Of a stretch of DNA of 64,000 nt, positions 24,179 to 33,660 are shown piece by piece. Position 1 is the stretch's first letter. Every line of letters starts with the position of its first letter. The notes under the pieces were generated by a model. It was not told where the DNA came from and searched no databases. It worked only from the letters and a program-made list of their open reading frames with translations. Origin of the DNA: Maritimibacter sp. DP1N21-5. GTDB lineage: Bacteria; Pseudomonadota; Alphaproteobacteria; Rhodobacterales; Rhodobacteraceae. The DNA is taken from contig NZ_JAHUZF010000002.1 of NCBI RefSeq assembly GCF_019218295.1, forward strand, positions 124,001-188,000. The letters run 5' to 3'. Position numbers and translations under genes: made by a program.

Positions 24179-24250
24179 GTTGCACGGCCTGACGGGCGAC
24201 CCGATATAGGGTCCAGACGGATCAAGGCCAAACGGATCAAGGAGAGAGCA

Positions 24251-24601
24251 ATGCTCAAGGGACTAGGCGGGCTTGGCGATATGGCCAAGATGATGAAGGC
24301 CGCACAGGAAATGCAGGGCAAGATGGCCGAGATGCAGGAGCGGCTCGACACGATCACCGTGACCGGGGAATCGGGCGCGGGGCTCGTCAAGGCGACGGCG
24401 ACCGCGAAGGGCGAATTGACCGGGCTCGACATCGATCCCCAGATTTTCGACCCGAACGAAAAGGAAGTGGTGGAGGACCTGATCCTCGCCGCGATCAAGG
24501 ACGCGCAGGTCAAGGCGAGCGAGCGTTCGGCGCAGGAGATGCAACGGATCACCGAGGAGCTTGGCCTGCCCGCAGGTATGGGCAATCCCTTCGGCGGCTG
24601 A
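24251..24601 (+). CDS. ybaB: YbaB/EbfC nucleoid-associated protein
   Basis: A 116-residue DNA-binding protein. It opens [32 protein letters not shown], the helical arm of the family, then a beta core ([32 protein letters not shown]) and a C-terminal helix, [19 protein letters not shown]. Dimers bind DNA and shape the nucleoid. It lies 72 bp after dnaX and 8 bp before recR, the conserved order. GGAGAG precedes the ATG. Confidence 0.95.
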   Translation: MLKGLGGLGDMAKMMKAAQEMQGKMAEMQERLDTITVTGESGAGLVKATATAKGELTGLDIDPQIFDPNEKEVVEDLILAAIKDAQVKASERSAQEMQRITEELGLPAGMGNPFGG

Positions 24602-24609
24602 CCCCTTCC

Positions 24610-25206
24610 ATGTCCGACACCCCGCGTGAGATCGACAACCTGATCGACCTGATGGCCAAGCTGCCGGGGCTCGGCCCCCGCTCGGCCCGCCGGGCGGTGC
24701 TCCATCTTATCCGCAAGCGGGCGTTGCTTCTTACGCCCCTCGCCGATGCCATGCACGAGGTCGCAGCCTCCGCGCGGGAGTGCATTACCTGCGGCAACAT
24801 CGGCACGACGGCGGTCTGCGACATCTGCGCCTCCGAGAAACGCGCTAATGGAGAGCTTTGCGTGGTCGAGGATGTGGCGGACCTCTGGGCGATGGAACGG
24901 GCGCAGGTCTTCAAGGGCAAGTATCACGTGTTGGGCGGCACGCTGTCGGCGCTGGACGGGATGGGCCCCGAGGAGCTTCGGATTCCGAAGCTGATCGCGC
25001 GGGTGGCGGATGAAAACGTGTCCGAGGTGATCCTCGCGCTCAACGCCACCGTCGAGGGCCAGACGACGGCGCATTACATCGCGGAGGAATTGGAGGGGCG
25101 CTGTTCGGTGACGACACTGGCGCAGGGCGTGCCCATCGGTGGCGAGCTCGACTATCTCGACGATGGCACGATTACGGCGGCGTTGCGAGCACGGAAGTCG
25201 GTCTAG
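24610..25206 (+). CDS. recR: Recombination mediator protein RecR
   Basis: A 198-residue protein of the RecFOR pathway that clamps on gapped DNA and helps load RecA. It has the N-terminal helix-hairpin-helix ([21 protein letters not shown]), a four-Cys zinc finger ([16 protein letters not shown], residues about 58-73), a Toprim domain starting [13 protein letters not shown], and the C-terminal [17 protein letters not shown]. Length and order are typical. Translation is probably coupled to ybaB (8-bp gap). Confidence 0.97.
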   Translation: MSDTPREIDNLIDLMAKLPGLGPRSARRAVLHLIRKRALLLTPLADAMHEVAASARECITCGNIGTTAVCDICASEKRANGELCVVEDVADLWAMERAQVFKGKYHVLGGTLSALDGMGPEELRIPKLIARVADENVSEVILALNATVEGQTTAHYIAEELEGRCSVTTLAQGVPIGGELDYLDDGTITAALRARKSV

Positions 25207-25263
25207 AGCATGTCTCGCTTGGCCGCTTGGCGGTCTGCCGATGCGAGCGAGAGGCTCACCGGA

Positions 25264-25644
25264 TTACGACTTGATCGGCTCCTGCTTGTGGCTCGCGAGA
25301 AGCCAGTCGCCGCCCATCTTCACATAGGTGCTTTCGCATCGGGCGAGGTAGCTCGCTGCGCCGTCCTTCCAGCCTTCGGCGCGGTAGGTGAGGCGGACCT
25401 TGTTGCCAAGGGTCTCGCGGGTTTTATCGAAGAACACCACCCGGTCCCAGCGCGGCGCGTTTTCGAGTGCGGCCAGCACCTGCTCGCCCTTCAGAAGTCC
25501 GGTGGGCTCGGGAAAGGACATCACCGCGTCAGGCACCATATGAGCCCGGTAGTAGTCCGGCCCCTCGAGCCAGAAGTTCTCCTCTTCGCCCCAGAAATGC
25601 GCCGATGCTTCGGGAGCGGCTGACGTGTCGTCTGAGTAGGTCAT
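25264..25644 (-). CDS. NTF2-like / DUF4440-type small protein
   Basis: A 126-residue soluble protein. The pattern HFWGEEENFWLEGPDYYRAHMVPDAVMSFPEPTGLLKGEQVLAALENAPRW followed by VRLTYRAEGWKDGAASYLARCESTYVKMGGDWLLASHKQEPI is that of cone-shaped NTF2-like folds (DUF4440), where a first acidic helix is followed by a curved sheet. Such proteins are enzymes or ligand binders of many kinds; the role here is unknown. It is convergent with recR and divergent from the ABC exporter genes. Confidence 0.7.
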   Translation of the reverse strand: MTYSDDTSAAPEASAHFWGEEENFWLEGPDYYRAHMVPDAVMSFPEPTGLLKGEQVLAALENAPRWDRVVFFDKTRETLGNKVRLTYRAEGWKDGAASYLARCESTYVKMGGDWLLASHKQEPIKS

Positions 25645-25820
25645 GTCTTTGCAACGCGAAGCGGGCCGAAAGGTTCATGACGCGCGCCGATGTGCGCAAC
25701 GTAAGTCCGCCCTGTGCGCAGCCAACCTTGCAAGAGGGGTGGCGCGCCGGGTCCGCGCGCCCTACCTATGGCCGACGTGTTGGCGCAAACATGAAAAGAC
25801 CGACGATCAGGAGGGGGACG

Positions 25821-26759
25821 ATGGCACCGATCATTTCCATCAAGGGGCTCGAAAAGACCTATGACAACGGGTTCCAGGCCCTGAAAGCTGTCGACCTCGA
25901 CATCGAGGAAGGCGAAGTGCTCGCACTCCTCGGTCCCAACGGGGCGGGCAAGACCACGCTCATTTCCATCGTGACCGGCATGGCGAACAAGACCGGCGGT
26001 TCCGTGACGGTCGGCGGCTATGACACCGTCAATGATTTCCGGAAGGCGCGCGACCTGATCGGGCTCGTTCCGCAGGAGATGAACATCGAGGTCTTCGAGA
26101 AGGTCATCGCGACCGTGCGCTTTTCGCGTGGGCTCTTCGGTAAACCGAAGGACGACGCGAAGATCGAGGAGGTGCTGAAGAGTCTGACCCTCTGGGACAA
26201 GCGCGACAACAAGTTGCGCGAACTGTCCGGCGGCATGAAGCGCCGGGTCATGATCGCCAAGGCGCTTTCCCACGAGCCGCGTATCCTGTTTCTCGACGAA
26301 CCCACCGCCGGGGTGGACGTCGAGCTGCGCAAGGAGATGTGGGAGGTGATGAAGGCATTGAAGGCCGCGGGCGTGACCATCATCCTCACCACCCACTACA
26401 TCGAAGAGGCCGAGATGATGGCCGACCGCGTCGCGGTGATATCCAAGGGCGAGATCCTTCTGGTGAAGGAGAAAAACGAGCTGATGAAGTCCCTCGGCAA
26501 GAAGGTTCTGACCATAGAACTCGACCAGACCCTGTCCGGGGTACCCCCGGACCTTGCCGCCAAGGGCGTGGAACTTGGCGAGGACGGCACGAGCCTCGTC
26601 TACACTTACGACACGGCGGCGCCGCAGACCGGGATCACCGATATTCTCGCGGGCCTGCGCGCATCGGGGCTGCAACTCTCCGACATCTCCACCAGCCAAT
26701 CGAGCCTCGAAGACATCTTCGTCGGCCTCGTCCATGAACAGAGGGAGGACGCGGCATGA
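25821..26759 (+). CDS. ABC transporter ATP-binding protein (ABC-2 exporter)
   Basis: A 312-residue ATPase. Walker [14 protein letters not shown] (about residues 36-48), Q-loop VPQEMNIEV, signature [10 protein letters not shown], Walker [13 protein letters not shown], switch His in [13 protein letters not shown]-terminal extension after about residue 230 ends in [11 protein letters not shown], typical of DrrA/NodI-like exporters. The ATG at 25821 follows GAGGGGG; an ATG ten codons earlier is less likely. It overlaps the permease gene by 4 bp. Probably exports a lipid, polysaccharide or drug-like compound; substrate unknown. Confidence 0.93.
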   Translation: MAPIISIKGLEKTYDNGFQALKAVDLDIEEGEVLALLGPNGAGKTTLISIVTGMANKTGGSVTVGGYDTVNDFRKARDLIGLVPQEMNIEVFEKVIATVRFSRGLFGKPKDDAKIEEVLKSLTLWDKRDNKLRELSGGMKRRVMIAKALSHEPRILFLDEPTAGVDVELRKEMWEVMKALKAAGVTIILTTHYIEEAEMMADRVAVISKGEILLVKEKNELMKSLGKKVLTIELDQTLSGVPPDLAAKGVELGEDGTSLVYTYDTAAPQTGITDILAGLRASGLQLSDISTSQSSLEDIFVGLVHEQREDAA

Positions 26760-27517
26760 ACTGGACCGCGATCGGCGCCATCTACAAATTCGAAATGGCG
26801 CGTACCTTCCGGTCGATCTGGCAGAGCGTGGTCAGCCCGGTGGTTTCGACCTCGCTCTATTTCGTGGTCTTCGGTGCCGCCATCGGCAGCCGCATCGAGA
26901 CGGTCGAGGGCGTGCAGTATGGCGCTTTCATCGTGCCGGGCCTGATGATGCTCCAGATGCTCATGCAGTCGGTGACCAACGCAGCGCTGGGTATCTATTT
27001 CCCGAAGTTCATCGGCACGATCTATGAGCTCCTCTCGGCGCCCGTGTCGACCAAGGAGATCGTGATCGGTTACGTAGGGGCGGCGGCGACCAAGTCGATG
27101 ATGATCGGCCTCATCATCCTGGCCACCGCGGCGCTCTTCGTGGATTTGCAGATCCAGCATCCCTTCGCGATGCTCGCCTTCATGGTGCTGACCTGCTTCA
27201 GCTTTTCGCTTCTGGGGTTCATCATCGGAATCTGGGCAGGGAACTTCGAGCAATTGAACCTGATCCCCATGCTGGTGATCACGCCGCTGGTGTTCCTGGG
27301 CGGGGCCTTCTACTCGATCTCGATGCTGCCCGAGGCCTGGCAGACCATCGCGCTCTTCAATCCCGTAGTCTATCTCGTCTCCGGGTTCCGCTGGTCGTTT
27401 TTCGGGATTTCCGACGTGTCGGTAGGGATTTCGCTCGCCGCGATCGCGGTGTTCCTCGTGGTCTGTCTGGTGGTGATCAACGCGATCTTCCGGTCGGGCT
27501 GGAAGATCAGAACCTGA
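26756..27517 (+). CDS. ABC-2 type transporter permease
   Basis: A 253-residue membrane protein with six hydrophobic spans and the ABC-2 family features: N-terminal amphipathic [28 protein letters not shown], and the conserved [33 protein letters not shown] near the C-terminus. It starts within the ATPase stop (ATGA overlap) and pairs with it as a homodimeric exporter subunit. A hairpin terminator follows. Confidence 0.92.
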   Translation: MNWTAIGAIYKFEMARTFRSIWQSVVSPVVSTSLYFVVFGAAIGSRIETVEGVQYGAFIVPGLMMLQMLMQSVTNAALGIYFPKFIGTIYELLSAPVSTKEIVIGYVGAAATKSMMIGLIILATAALFVDLQIQHPFAMLAFMVLTCFSFSLLGFIIGIWAGNFEQLNLIPMLVITPLVFLGGAFYSISMLPEAWQTIALFNPVVYLVSGFRWSFFGISDVSVGISLAAIAVFLVVCLVVINAIFRSGWKIRT

Positions 27518-27520
27518 CGT

Positions 27521-27552
27521 GACCCGGCGTTTTCGCCACAGGGTCGTTTTAT
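27521..27552 (+). terminator. Terminator after ABC-2 exporter operon
   Basis: GACCC/GGGTC enclose an inner GGCG-TTTT-CGCC stem, followed by GTTTTAT, 4 bp after the permease stop. The structure is imperfect but well placed. Confidence 0.55.
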
Positions 27553-27602
27553 AGCGCCTCCCGCCCTTGCAGGGGCAGGGGGGCGGTTCTACATCGCTCC
27601 GC

Positions 27603-28397
27603 ATGAAGCGCTTCATTCCGTTCATGAAACCGGACCCGATGGTTGCGGTCATACGCCTTCACGGCACGATTTCCACCGGCGCACGTGGGCAGTTGAGCGA
27701 TCACAGCCTGGGCCCGGTGATCGAACGCGCCTTCAAGCGCAAGCCAGCCGCGGTGGCGCTCTCGGTCAATTCGCCGGGCGGCAGTCCCGTGCAATCCTCG
27801 CTCATCGCGGCGCGCATCCGGCGTCTGGCCGACGAGAACGAGGTGCCCGTCTATGCCTTCGTCGAGGATGCTGCCGCCTCGGGCGGCTATTGGCTCGCCT
27901 GTGCGGCGGACGAGATCTATGCCGACCGGTCCTCGATCGTGGGCTCCATCGGCGTCATCATGGCGAGCTTCGGCTTTGCGGATTTCATCGGCAAGCACGG
28001 TATCGAACGGCGCGTCTACACCTCGGGCGAGAGCAAGTCGCAGCTCGATCCCTTCCGCCCCGAAAACCCCGAGGACGTGGCCCGGATCAAGGCGCTCGGT
28101 GGCCAGATCCACGAGGCCTTCATCGACCATGTGAAAGCCTCCCGGGGCGTGCGGCTGGCGGACGAGCCCGCCGTGTTCTCGGGCGAATTCTGGGCGGGCG
28201 AACGTGCGCGGGAGCTTGGGCTCGTTGACGGAATCGAACATCTGGTACCCTTTATGAAGACGAAATTCGGGAAAGACGTGAAGTTTTCCGTCTTTGGCCC
28301 CAAGAAGTCGCTCTTCAAACGGTTTGGCGCGCAGGTCGCGTCGGAGACGCTGGATGTGCTCGACGACCGACTCGCCTGGTCGCGGTTCGGTCTCTGA
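27603..28397 (+). CDS. S49-family signal-peptide-peptidase-like serine protease
   Basis: A 264-residue SppA/SohB-type peptidase. The catalytic Ser is in AAASGGYWLACAADEIYA (about residue 94) and the general-base Lys in YTSGESKSQLDPFRP (about residue 146), so the Ser-Lys dyad is intact. VNSPGGSPVQS forms the oxyanion region. Unlike E. coli SppA it is a single-domain enzyme, and the N-terminus (MKRFIPFMKPDPMVAVIRLHG) has no clear membrane anchor. It leads a run with a 52-residue zinc-ribbon membrane protein (3 bp downstream), an antiporter and an SDR. Confidence 0.92.
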   Translation: MKRFIPFMKPDPMVAVIRLHGTISTGARGQLSDHSLGPVIERAFKRKPAAVALSVNSPGGSPVQSSLIAARIRRLADENEVPVYAFVEDAAASGGYWLACAADEIYADRSSIVGSIGVIMASFGFADFIGKHGIERRVYTSGESKSQLDPFRPENPEDVARIKALGGQIHEAFIDHVKASRGVRLADEPAVFSGEFWAGERARELGLVDGIEHLVPFMKTKFGKDVKFSVFGPKKSLFKRFGAQVASETLDVLDDRLAWSRFGL

Positions 28398-28400
28398 TCC

Positions 28401-28559
28401 ATGATCAAGATCATCTCCGTCTTCCTCATTTTCATGCTGGTGCTCGCCATGTTCGGGCGTCTGCGCTTTCCCGGCCAACAGAAACTCCAGGACGCGAAAT
28501 GCCCCAAGTGCGGGCGGTTCCGGCTGGGCAAATCCCCCTGTCCCTGCGGTAAGTCATGA
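28401..28559 (+). CDS. 52-residue membrane-anchored zinc-ribbon protein
   Basis: A short gene from an ATG 3 bp after the S49 peptidase stop. Residues 1-18 (MIKIISVFLIFMLVLAMF) form one membrane helix; the C-terminal half has two Cys pairs, CPKCG (34-38) and CPCG (47-50), a compact zinc ribbon. Its TGA overlaps the ATG of the Ca/Na antiporter (ATGA), so it is translationally coupled on both sides and very likely real despite its size. I do not know a function; it may assist the neighbouring peptidase or antiporter. Confidence 0.8.
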   Translation: MIKIISVFLIFMLVLAMFGRLRFPGQQKLQDAKCPKCGRFRLGKSPCPCGKS

Positions 28560-29518
28560 TCGTCAATCTTCTTCTCGTGGCCCTCGGGTTGGTCATCCTT
28601 CTGCTGGCAGGCGACAGCCTCGTGAAGGGGGCGGTGAACCTCGCGCTTCGGGCCGGGATTCCGGCGCTCATCGTGTCCCTCACGATCGTGGCCTTCGGGA
28701 CTTCGGCGCCCGAGCTTCTGGTGTCGATCAAGGCGGTGCTCGACGGAGCGCCCGGGCTTGCGCTGGGCAATGTCGTGGGGTCGAACATCGCCAATGTGCT
28801 CTTGGTGCTTGGCGTGCCCGCATTGTTTTTCGGGCTTTCCACCCGCGACTGCGACAGCCGTGACAGCTTCATCCAGATGATGGTGGCGACGGTGCTCTTC
28901 GTTACGCTGGCGGCGCTTTTTGGCGGTTTCGGCTGGGTGCAGGGCGTGATCCTGCTGGCAGGCCTCGCCTTCATGCTCGCCCATGCCTTCCGCGAGTCGA
29001 TGCGCCACCGCCGTGCCGGGCAGGCCGTCGAAGGCGATGAACTGGACGAGGTCGAGGGTGCGGACCCAGACCTTGCCGGCTGGAAGATCGGCCTCTTCCT
29101 CGTGATCGGCCTCGTCGGTCTTCCTATCGGGGCCAATCTCCTCGTCGAGAACGCGACCGAGATCGCCCGCGTTCTGGGTGTGTCGGAAACCGTGATCGGC
29201 CTGACGCTGGTCGCCGTGGGCACCTCGCTTCCCGAACTCGCGACCACGGTCATGGCGGCCTACCGGCGTCAGACCGACGTGGTCTTGGGCAACGTCATCG
29301 GCTCGAACATGTTCAACCTTCTGGGCATCATCGGTGTCGCGGCCTTCGTCGGGCGCATCCCGGTGGATCCGCTCATGCTGCGCTTCGACATGGTCGTCAT
29401 GTTCGCCTCCTCGCTTCTGCTCGCGCCCTTCGTCTTCAAGGGCTGGTACATGGGCCGGGTCTGGGGCACCGCGCTGGTGGCGCTCTATGCGCTCTACACC
29501 GTCATGGTGATCCTGTGA
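28556..29518 (+). CDS. Calcium/sodium antiporter (CaCA family, YrbG-like)
   Basis: A 320-residue membrane exchanger with two inverted alpha repeats. Repeat 1 carries VAFGTSAPELLVSIKA and GNVVGSNIANVLLVLG; repeat 2 carries VAVGTSLPELATTVMAA and GNVIGSNMFNLLGIIG. These hold the ion-coordinating acidic residues. About ten spans with a central acidic loop (EGDELDEVEGADPD). Exchanges Ca2+ or K+ for Na+. It overlaps both neighbours. Confidence 0.93.
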   Translation: MIVNLLLVALGLVILLLAGDSLVKGAVNLALRAGIPALIVSLTIVAFGTSAPELLVSIKAVLDGAPGLALGNVVGSNIANVLLVLGVPALFFGLSTRDCDSRDSFIQMMVATVLFVTLAALFGGFGWVQGVILLAGLAFMLAHAFRESMRHRRAGQAVEGDELDEVEGADPDLAGWKIGLFLVIGLVGLPIGANLLVENATEIARVLGVSETVIGLTLVAVGTSLPELATTVMAAYRRQTDVVLGNVIGSNMFNLLGIIGVAAFVGRIPVDPLMLRFDMVVMFASSLLLAPFVFKGWYMGRVWGTALVALYALYTVMVIL

Positions 29519-30294
29519 GCGCTGCGCTGGTGACAGGGGCCGGAGGGCGGCTCGGGCGGGCTATGGCGCTCTATTTGGGCCAGCGGGGCTACGAAGTGGC
29601 CGTGCACTATTCCGGGTCCGAGGACGGTGCCGAGGAAACCGCCCGTGCCCTGCGGGATATGGGCGTTTCCGCCGCCACGCTACAGGCCGATCTTCTGGAC
29701 ATGGAGGCCACGCAGGCCCTCGTGCCGCGCGCGTCGGAGGCGCTGGGCAAGCCGCTTACCGTCCTTGTGAACTCGGCCTCGATCTTCGAGCACGACGGGT
29801 TCGACGACGCCACGCCCGAAAGCTGGGACCGCGCGATCAACTCGAACCTCCGTGCGCCCTTCTTCCTGACCCAGTCCTTCGCCGACCAAGCCCCTCGTGC
29901 CATCCCCGACGACCGGGGCGAGCCGGTCGCACAGGCGCTGGTCCTGAACATGATCGACCAACGGGTGAAGAAACTGACCCCGCATTTCGCCAGCTACACC
30001 ATCGCCAAGATGGGTCTCTGGGCCATGACCCAGACTGCGGCCCGCGCGCTGGCGCCTCATGTGCGGGTGAACGGCATCGGACCAGGACCCACCCTCCAGG
30101 GTGCACACCAGGGTGCCGAGGACTTCGCCGAACAGCGCGCAAACACGGTCCTCGCCCGTGGCTCGAACCCCGAGGATATCTGCGCGGCGCTGGGCTACTT
30201 CCTCGATGCGCGCGCCGTAACCGGACAGATGCTCGCAGTCGACGGCGGACAGCATCTCGCCTGGCAGACACCGGATCTGACGTCACGGGATTGA
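29515..30294 (+). CDS. SDR-family oxidoreductase, FolM/pteridine-reductase-like
   Basis: A 259-residue short-chain dehydrogenase beginning at a GTG (29515) that overlaps the antiporter stop (GTGA). Cofactor motif TGAGGRLGRAM (residues 7-17), NSAS strand, and catalytic Tyr/Lys in FASYTIAKMGL. The C-terminal VDGGQHLAWQTPD is characteristic of the FolM/pteridine reductase-like branch, which reduces dihydromonapterin or dihydrofolate with NADPH. The assignment to pteridine reduction is by similarity to this ending and is moderately sure; SDR membership is certain. Confidence 0.82.
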   Translation: MSAALVTGAGGRLGRAMALYLGQRGYEVAVHYSGSEDGAEETARALRDMGVSAATLQADLLDMEATQALVPRASEALGKPLTVLVNSASIFEHDGFDDATPESWDRAINSNLRAPFFLTQSFADQAPRAIPDDRGEPVAQALVLNMIDQRVKKLTPHFASYTIAKMGLWAMTQTAARALAPHVRVNGIGPGPTLQGAHQGAEDFAEQRANTVLARGSNPEDICAALGYFLDARAVTGQMLAVDGGQHLAWQTPDLTSRD

Positions 30295-30639
30295 CGCGCA
30301 TCGCGGGCGTTTCAGGGGCGTGATTCCGGCCGCAATTGCCATTCTCCAAGCGAAACCTGCGACAAGTTGTGCACTTTGGCGAAGACTTGCCCAAATCCAA
30401 CCTCCTTTATCCAGCAATTTCATGCCTTTACATTTCCTTTACTTTTTTCTCCAATGTTATCAGAGTTTTATATTGTCGCCTAAAAATTAGGCAGCGCGAT
30501 CCGGGGCCAGTGAAACAAGGGAAATTTCCACGGATAATGAATTGCTCCCCGGACTTATCCACAGAAACTGTGGAGTTGTTTGCTCTTGCCGCCGTCCTAC
30601 CTACATTGCAGCCAAGCCGGGAATCAGTGGACCGATCCA
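30295..30639 (+). promoter_or_regulatory. AT-rich upstream region of uvrC with DnaA box and two palindromes
   Basis: Positions about 30360-30560 are strikingly AT-rich for this genome. Features: GCCTAA-AAA-TTAGGC (30478-30492), a consensus DnaA box TTATCCACA (30555-30563), and TCCACAG-AAA-CTGTGGA (30558-30574) overlapping it. No coding frame of note. The region presumably contains the uvrC promoter; no LexA box was found here. Confidence 0.6.
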
Positions 30640-32541
30640 ATGGACGAAACAGGCCAGAACCCTACGTCGCCGGATGGCACGCCTCAGGGCCCCGAGGGGC
30701 GTCGTGGCCATGCGCTCATCGGGGATTACGTGCGCAAGCTCGATAATTCGCCCGGCGTCTACCGGATGCTCGATGACAAGGGCCGGGTGCTCTATGTGGG
30801 CAAAGCGAAAAGCCTGAAGAACCGGGTCTCGAATTACGCAAATCGCACCGGCCATTCCGCCCGTATCGCGCGGATGATTTCGCAGACGGCGAGCATGATG
30901 TTCCTGACCACGCGCACCGAAACCGAGGCGCTGCTGCTCGAACAAAACCTCATCAAGCAACTCAAGCCGCATTTCAACGTGCTCCTGCGCGACGACAAGT
31001 CGTTTCCGAACATCCTCGTGACCAAGGACCACGGCTTTCCGCAGATCCGCAAACATCGCGGCGCGAAGAAGACGAAGGGAGCCTACTATGGCCCGTTTGC
31101 TAGTGCGGATGCGGTCAATCGAACATTGAACCAGCTTCAGAAGGTTTTTTTGCTGCGCAACTGCTCGGACGCGATGTTCGAAAGTCGCACGCGGCCCTGT
31201 CTTCTCTACCAGATCAAGCGGTGTTCGGGGCCCTGTGACGGACGGGTGTCCCAAGCCGATTACGCCGAGCTTGTGAAGGACGCCGAGCGGTTCCTGTCGG
31301 GCAAATCGACCAAGGTGCAATCCGAGCTTGCGGCCGAGATGCAGAAGGCCTCGGCGGAGATGGAGTTCGAGCGCGCCGCCATCCTGCGCGACCGGATCGC
31401 GGCGCTCACCCGCGTGCAGTCGTCGCAGGGCATCAACCCGCGCGGCGTGACCGAGGCTGACGTCATCGCGCTCCACATGGAGGGGGGCCAGGCCTGCGTG
31501 CAGGTATTCTTCATCCGGGCGAACCAGAACTGGGGCAACCGCGACTTCTACCCCAAGACCGGGGCGGGCGCGGGCGAGGCCGAGGTGTTGCAGGCCTTCA
31601 TCGGCCAGTTCTACGACACCAAGGACCCGGCGCGGCTGCTGCTCCTGTCCCACGACATCGAGGACCGCGAGTTGATGGCGGGCGCTCTGGGCGAAAAACT
31701 CGGGCGCAAGGTCACGATCGAAGTGCCCCAGCGGGGCGAGAAGATGGAACTCATGGCCAATGCTGCGCGGAATGCGCGTGAATCGCTGGGCCGCAAGATG
31801 TCGGAAAGCGCGACCCAAGCGCGGCTGCTCGACGGGTTGGCCGAGGCCTTTGCGCTCGATGGTCCGCCCAAGCGGATCGAGGTCTACGACAACTCCCACA
31901 TCCAGGGCGCCCATGCGGTCGGCGCCATGATCGTGGCCGGGGCCGAGGGATTCCTGAAGTCGCAATACCGTAAGTTCAACATAAAAGGCGAAGAGCTGAC
32001 CCCCGGCGACGACTTCGGCATGATGAAAGAGGTGTTGACCCGGCGTTTCAAGCGGCTCCTGAAGGAGGATCCGGATCGCCAGACCGAGGCCTGGCCCGAC
32101 CTCCTCCTCATCGACGGCGGGGCGGGGCAGGTGTCGGCGGTGAACCAGATCATGGAGGATCTGGGGGTCGAGGACATCGCCATGGTGGGCGTCGCCAAGG
32201 GGATCGACCGGGACGCCGGCAAAGAGGAGTTCCATCGGCATGGTGAGCGGCCCTTCGCGCTCAAACGCAACGACCCCGTGCTCTATTTCGTCCAGCGCTT
32301 GCGCGACGAGGCGCACCGTTTCGCCATCGGCACGCATCGTGCGAAACGGGCCAAGGCGATCTCGGCCAACCCGCTGGACGACATTCCCGGCGTGGGCGCG
32401 GGCCGCAAGAAAGCGCTTCTGAGCCATTTCGGAAGCGCCAAGGCCGTGTCCACCGCGTCGCTTGAGGATTTGCAGAACGTCACCGGAATTTCCGAGGCAC
32501 TGGCCGAAACCATCCACGGTTTCTTCCATGAAAGAGGATAG
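30640..32541 (+). CDS. uvrC: Excinuclease ABC subunit C
   Basis: A 633-residue nucleotide-excision-repair nuclease making both incisions around a UvrB-marked lesion. GIY-YIG domain near the N-terminus ([19 protein letters not shown], then [17 protein letters not shown]), the UVR UvrB-binding motif in [17 protein letters not shown] (about 240-256), the RNase-H-like nuclease with [11 protein letters not shown] and [13 protein letters not shown], and C-terminal helix-hairpin-helix [22 protein letters not shown]. The ATG at 30640 gives a family-typical N-terminus with a short polar extension; no strong ribosome site is seen. It heads a run with pgsA, moaD and moaE. Confidence 0.96.
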   Translation: MDETGQNPTSPDGTPQGPEGRRGHALIGDYVRKLDNSPGVYRMLDDKGRVLYVGKAKSLKNRVSNYANRTGHSARIARMISQTASMMFLTTRTETEALLLEQNLIKQLKPHFNVLLRDDKSFPNILVTKDHGFPQIRKHRGAKKTKGAYYGPFASADAVNRTLNQLQKVFLLRNCSDAMFESRTRPCLLYQIKRCSGPCDGRVSQADYAELVKDAERFLSGKSTKVQSELAAEMQKASAEMEFERAAILRDRIAALTRVQSSQGINPRGVTEADVIALHMEGGQACVQVFFIRANQNWGNRDFYPKTGAGAGEAEVLQAFIGQFYDTKDPARLLLLSHDIEDRELMAGALGEKLGRKVTIEVPQRGEKMELMANAARNARESLGRKMSESATQARLLDGLAEAFALDGPPKRIEVYDNSHIQGAHAVGAMIVAGAEGFLKSQYRKFNIKGEELTPGDDFGMMKEVLTRRFKRLLKEDPDRQTEAWPDLLLIDGGAGQVSAVNQIMEDLGVEDIAMVGVAKGIDRDAGKEEFHRHGERPFALKRNDPVLYFVQRLRDEAHRFAIGTHRAKRAKAISANPLDDIPGVGAGRKKALLSHFGSAKAVSTASLEDLQNVTGISEALAETIHGFFHERG

Positions 32542-32560
32542 GCAGACCGGGTCCTTCCTT

Positions 32561-32620
32561 CATCGCTTCAAAAATACCTTGGAGAGGGGTTTGGGGAGAG
32601 GCAAAGCCTCTCCCCAAGGC
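32561..32620 (+). repeat. Dispersed intergenic repeat with strong hairpin (copy 1)
   Basis: Begins CATCGCTTCAAAAATACCTT and contains a perfect 12-bp stem, TTGGGGAGAGGC/GCCTCTCCCCAA, around AAA. A related copy in inverted orientation lies at 63658-63709 with the same CATCGCTTC start and hairpin position. The hairpin, 48 bp after uvrC, may act as a transcript end. Such hairpins are a familiar dispersed repeat type in Rhodobacteraceae genomes. Confidence 0.75.
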
Positions 32621-32731
32621 GGTCGCCCGGCGCGGCGCGCAGGGCGAAACATTCACGGCGCCGGGCGCGTTGAGGGCATCCGGCACGAATGTGTGCTTTC
32701 CCCCGCCCGCGCCAAAGGCTAGATCACCCCT

Positions 32732-33403
32732 ATGACCTGGACGATCCCGAATATCCTGACCGTCGGGCGGCTCATTGCGGTGCCGCTCCTGCCGGTCATG
32801 TTCCTGTTCTTCTACCGCCCCTACGCCGACTGGTTCGCGCTCGTCGTGTTCATCGTGGCGTCCGTCACGGACTATGTGGACGGCTATCTCGCCCGGGCCT
32901 GGTCGCAGGAAAGCCGCTTCGGGGCGGCGATGGACCCCATCGCGGACAAGGCGCTGGTGCTGACGGCGCTTCTGGTGATTGCCGCCTATTCCGGGCTTGC
33001 CGTCTGGATCATCCTGCCCTCGGCCATCATCATCTTCCGCGAGGTCTTCGTCTCGGGCCTGCGCGAGTTTCTGGGCGACCAGGCTCGCGCGCTCAAGGTC
33101 ACCAAGATCGGCAAATGGAAGACGACGGTCCAGATGGTCGCGCTCACGTTCCTTTTCGCCAAGGGCGTTTTCGAGCATTATGTCGGCATGCAGGCCACCG
33201 GCATGGCGCCCGAGGTCTTTGACAGCGTGATCGCGGGCGAGCGGACAGACCACCTTGGTCTTGGCTGGAAGATGCAGGTCATGGTCTGGTCGGGCAACAT
33301 CGGTGTCGTGCTCTTGTGGGTCGCGGCCCTGCTGACCGCAGTGTCGGGCTACGACTACTTCCGCAAGGCCTGGCCCTATCTGAAGGAGAAGCCGGATGTC
33401 TGA
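32732..33403 (+). CDS. pgsA: CDP-diacylglycerol-glycerol-3-phosphate 3-phosphatidyltransferase
   Basis: A 223-residue inner-membrane enzyme of phosphatidylglycerol synthesis. The CDP-alcohol phosphatidyltransferase motif D-G-x2-A-R-x8-G-x3-D-x3-D is intact in DYVDGYLARAWSQESRFGAA followed by MDPIADK (about residues 46-72). Several hydrophobic spans. N-terminal MTWTIPNILTVGRL is family-typical. It overlaps moaD by 8 bp. Confidence 0.95.
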   Translation: MTWTIPNILTVGRLIAVPLLPVMFLFFYRPYADWFALVVFIVASVTDYVDGYLARAWSQESRFGAAMDPIADKALVLTALLVIAAYSGLAVWIILPSAIIIFREVFVSGLREFLGDQARALKVTKIGKWKTTVQMVALTFLFAKGVFEHYVGMQATGMAPEVFDSVIAGERTDHLGLGWKMQVMVWSGNIGVVLLWVAALLTAVSGYDYFRKAWPYLKEKPDV

Positions 33404-33659
33404 TCGGACAGAGGTGGACGTGATGTATTTCGCCTGGGTGCGCGAACGGATCGGGGAACCCCGTGAACGAGTGGAGACCGGGGCTGCGACCGTGGCCGAT
33501 CTGGTCGAGGAACTGAAAGCGCGCGAACCGCGCTACGAGGCGGCCTTTGCCGACCTTTCGGCGCTGCGCGTGGCGCTGGATCAGGAACTGTCGGATTTCG
33601 ACGCGCCGCTTGCCGGTGTGCGCGAGGTCGCCTTTTTCCCCCCGATGACGGGCGGCTGA
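33396..33659 (+). CDS. moaD: Molybdopterin synthase small subunit
   Basis: An 87-residue ubiquitin-fold sulfur carrier ending in PPMTGG; the terminal Gly-Gly is thiocarboxylated and donates sulfur to precursor Z in complex with MoaE. It begins MSDRTEVDVMYFAWVRERIG. Overlaps pgsA and is 1 bp from moaE, so the two subunits are made together. Confidence 0.95.
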   Translation: MSDRTEVDVMYFAWVRERIGEPRERVETGAATVADLVEELKAREPRYEAAFADLSALRVALDQELSDFDAPLAGVREVAFFPPMTGG

Positions 33660-33660
33660 G

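Noticed and set aside
30360..30640. Replication origin
   Set aside because: Only one consensus DnaA box was found and flanking genes (uvrC, SDR) are not origin-associated; kept only as a regulatory curiosity.
30601..32529. 642-residue open frame antisense to uvrC
   Set aside because: Spans the whole of uvrC on the opposite strand without any recognisable motif.
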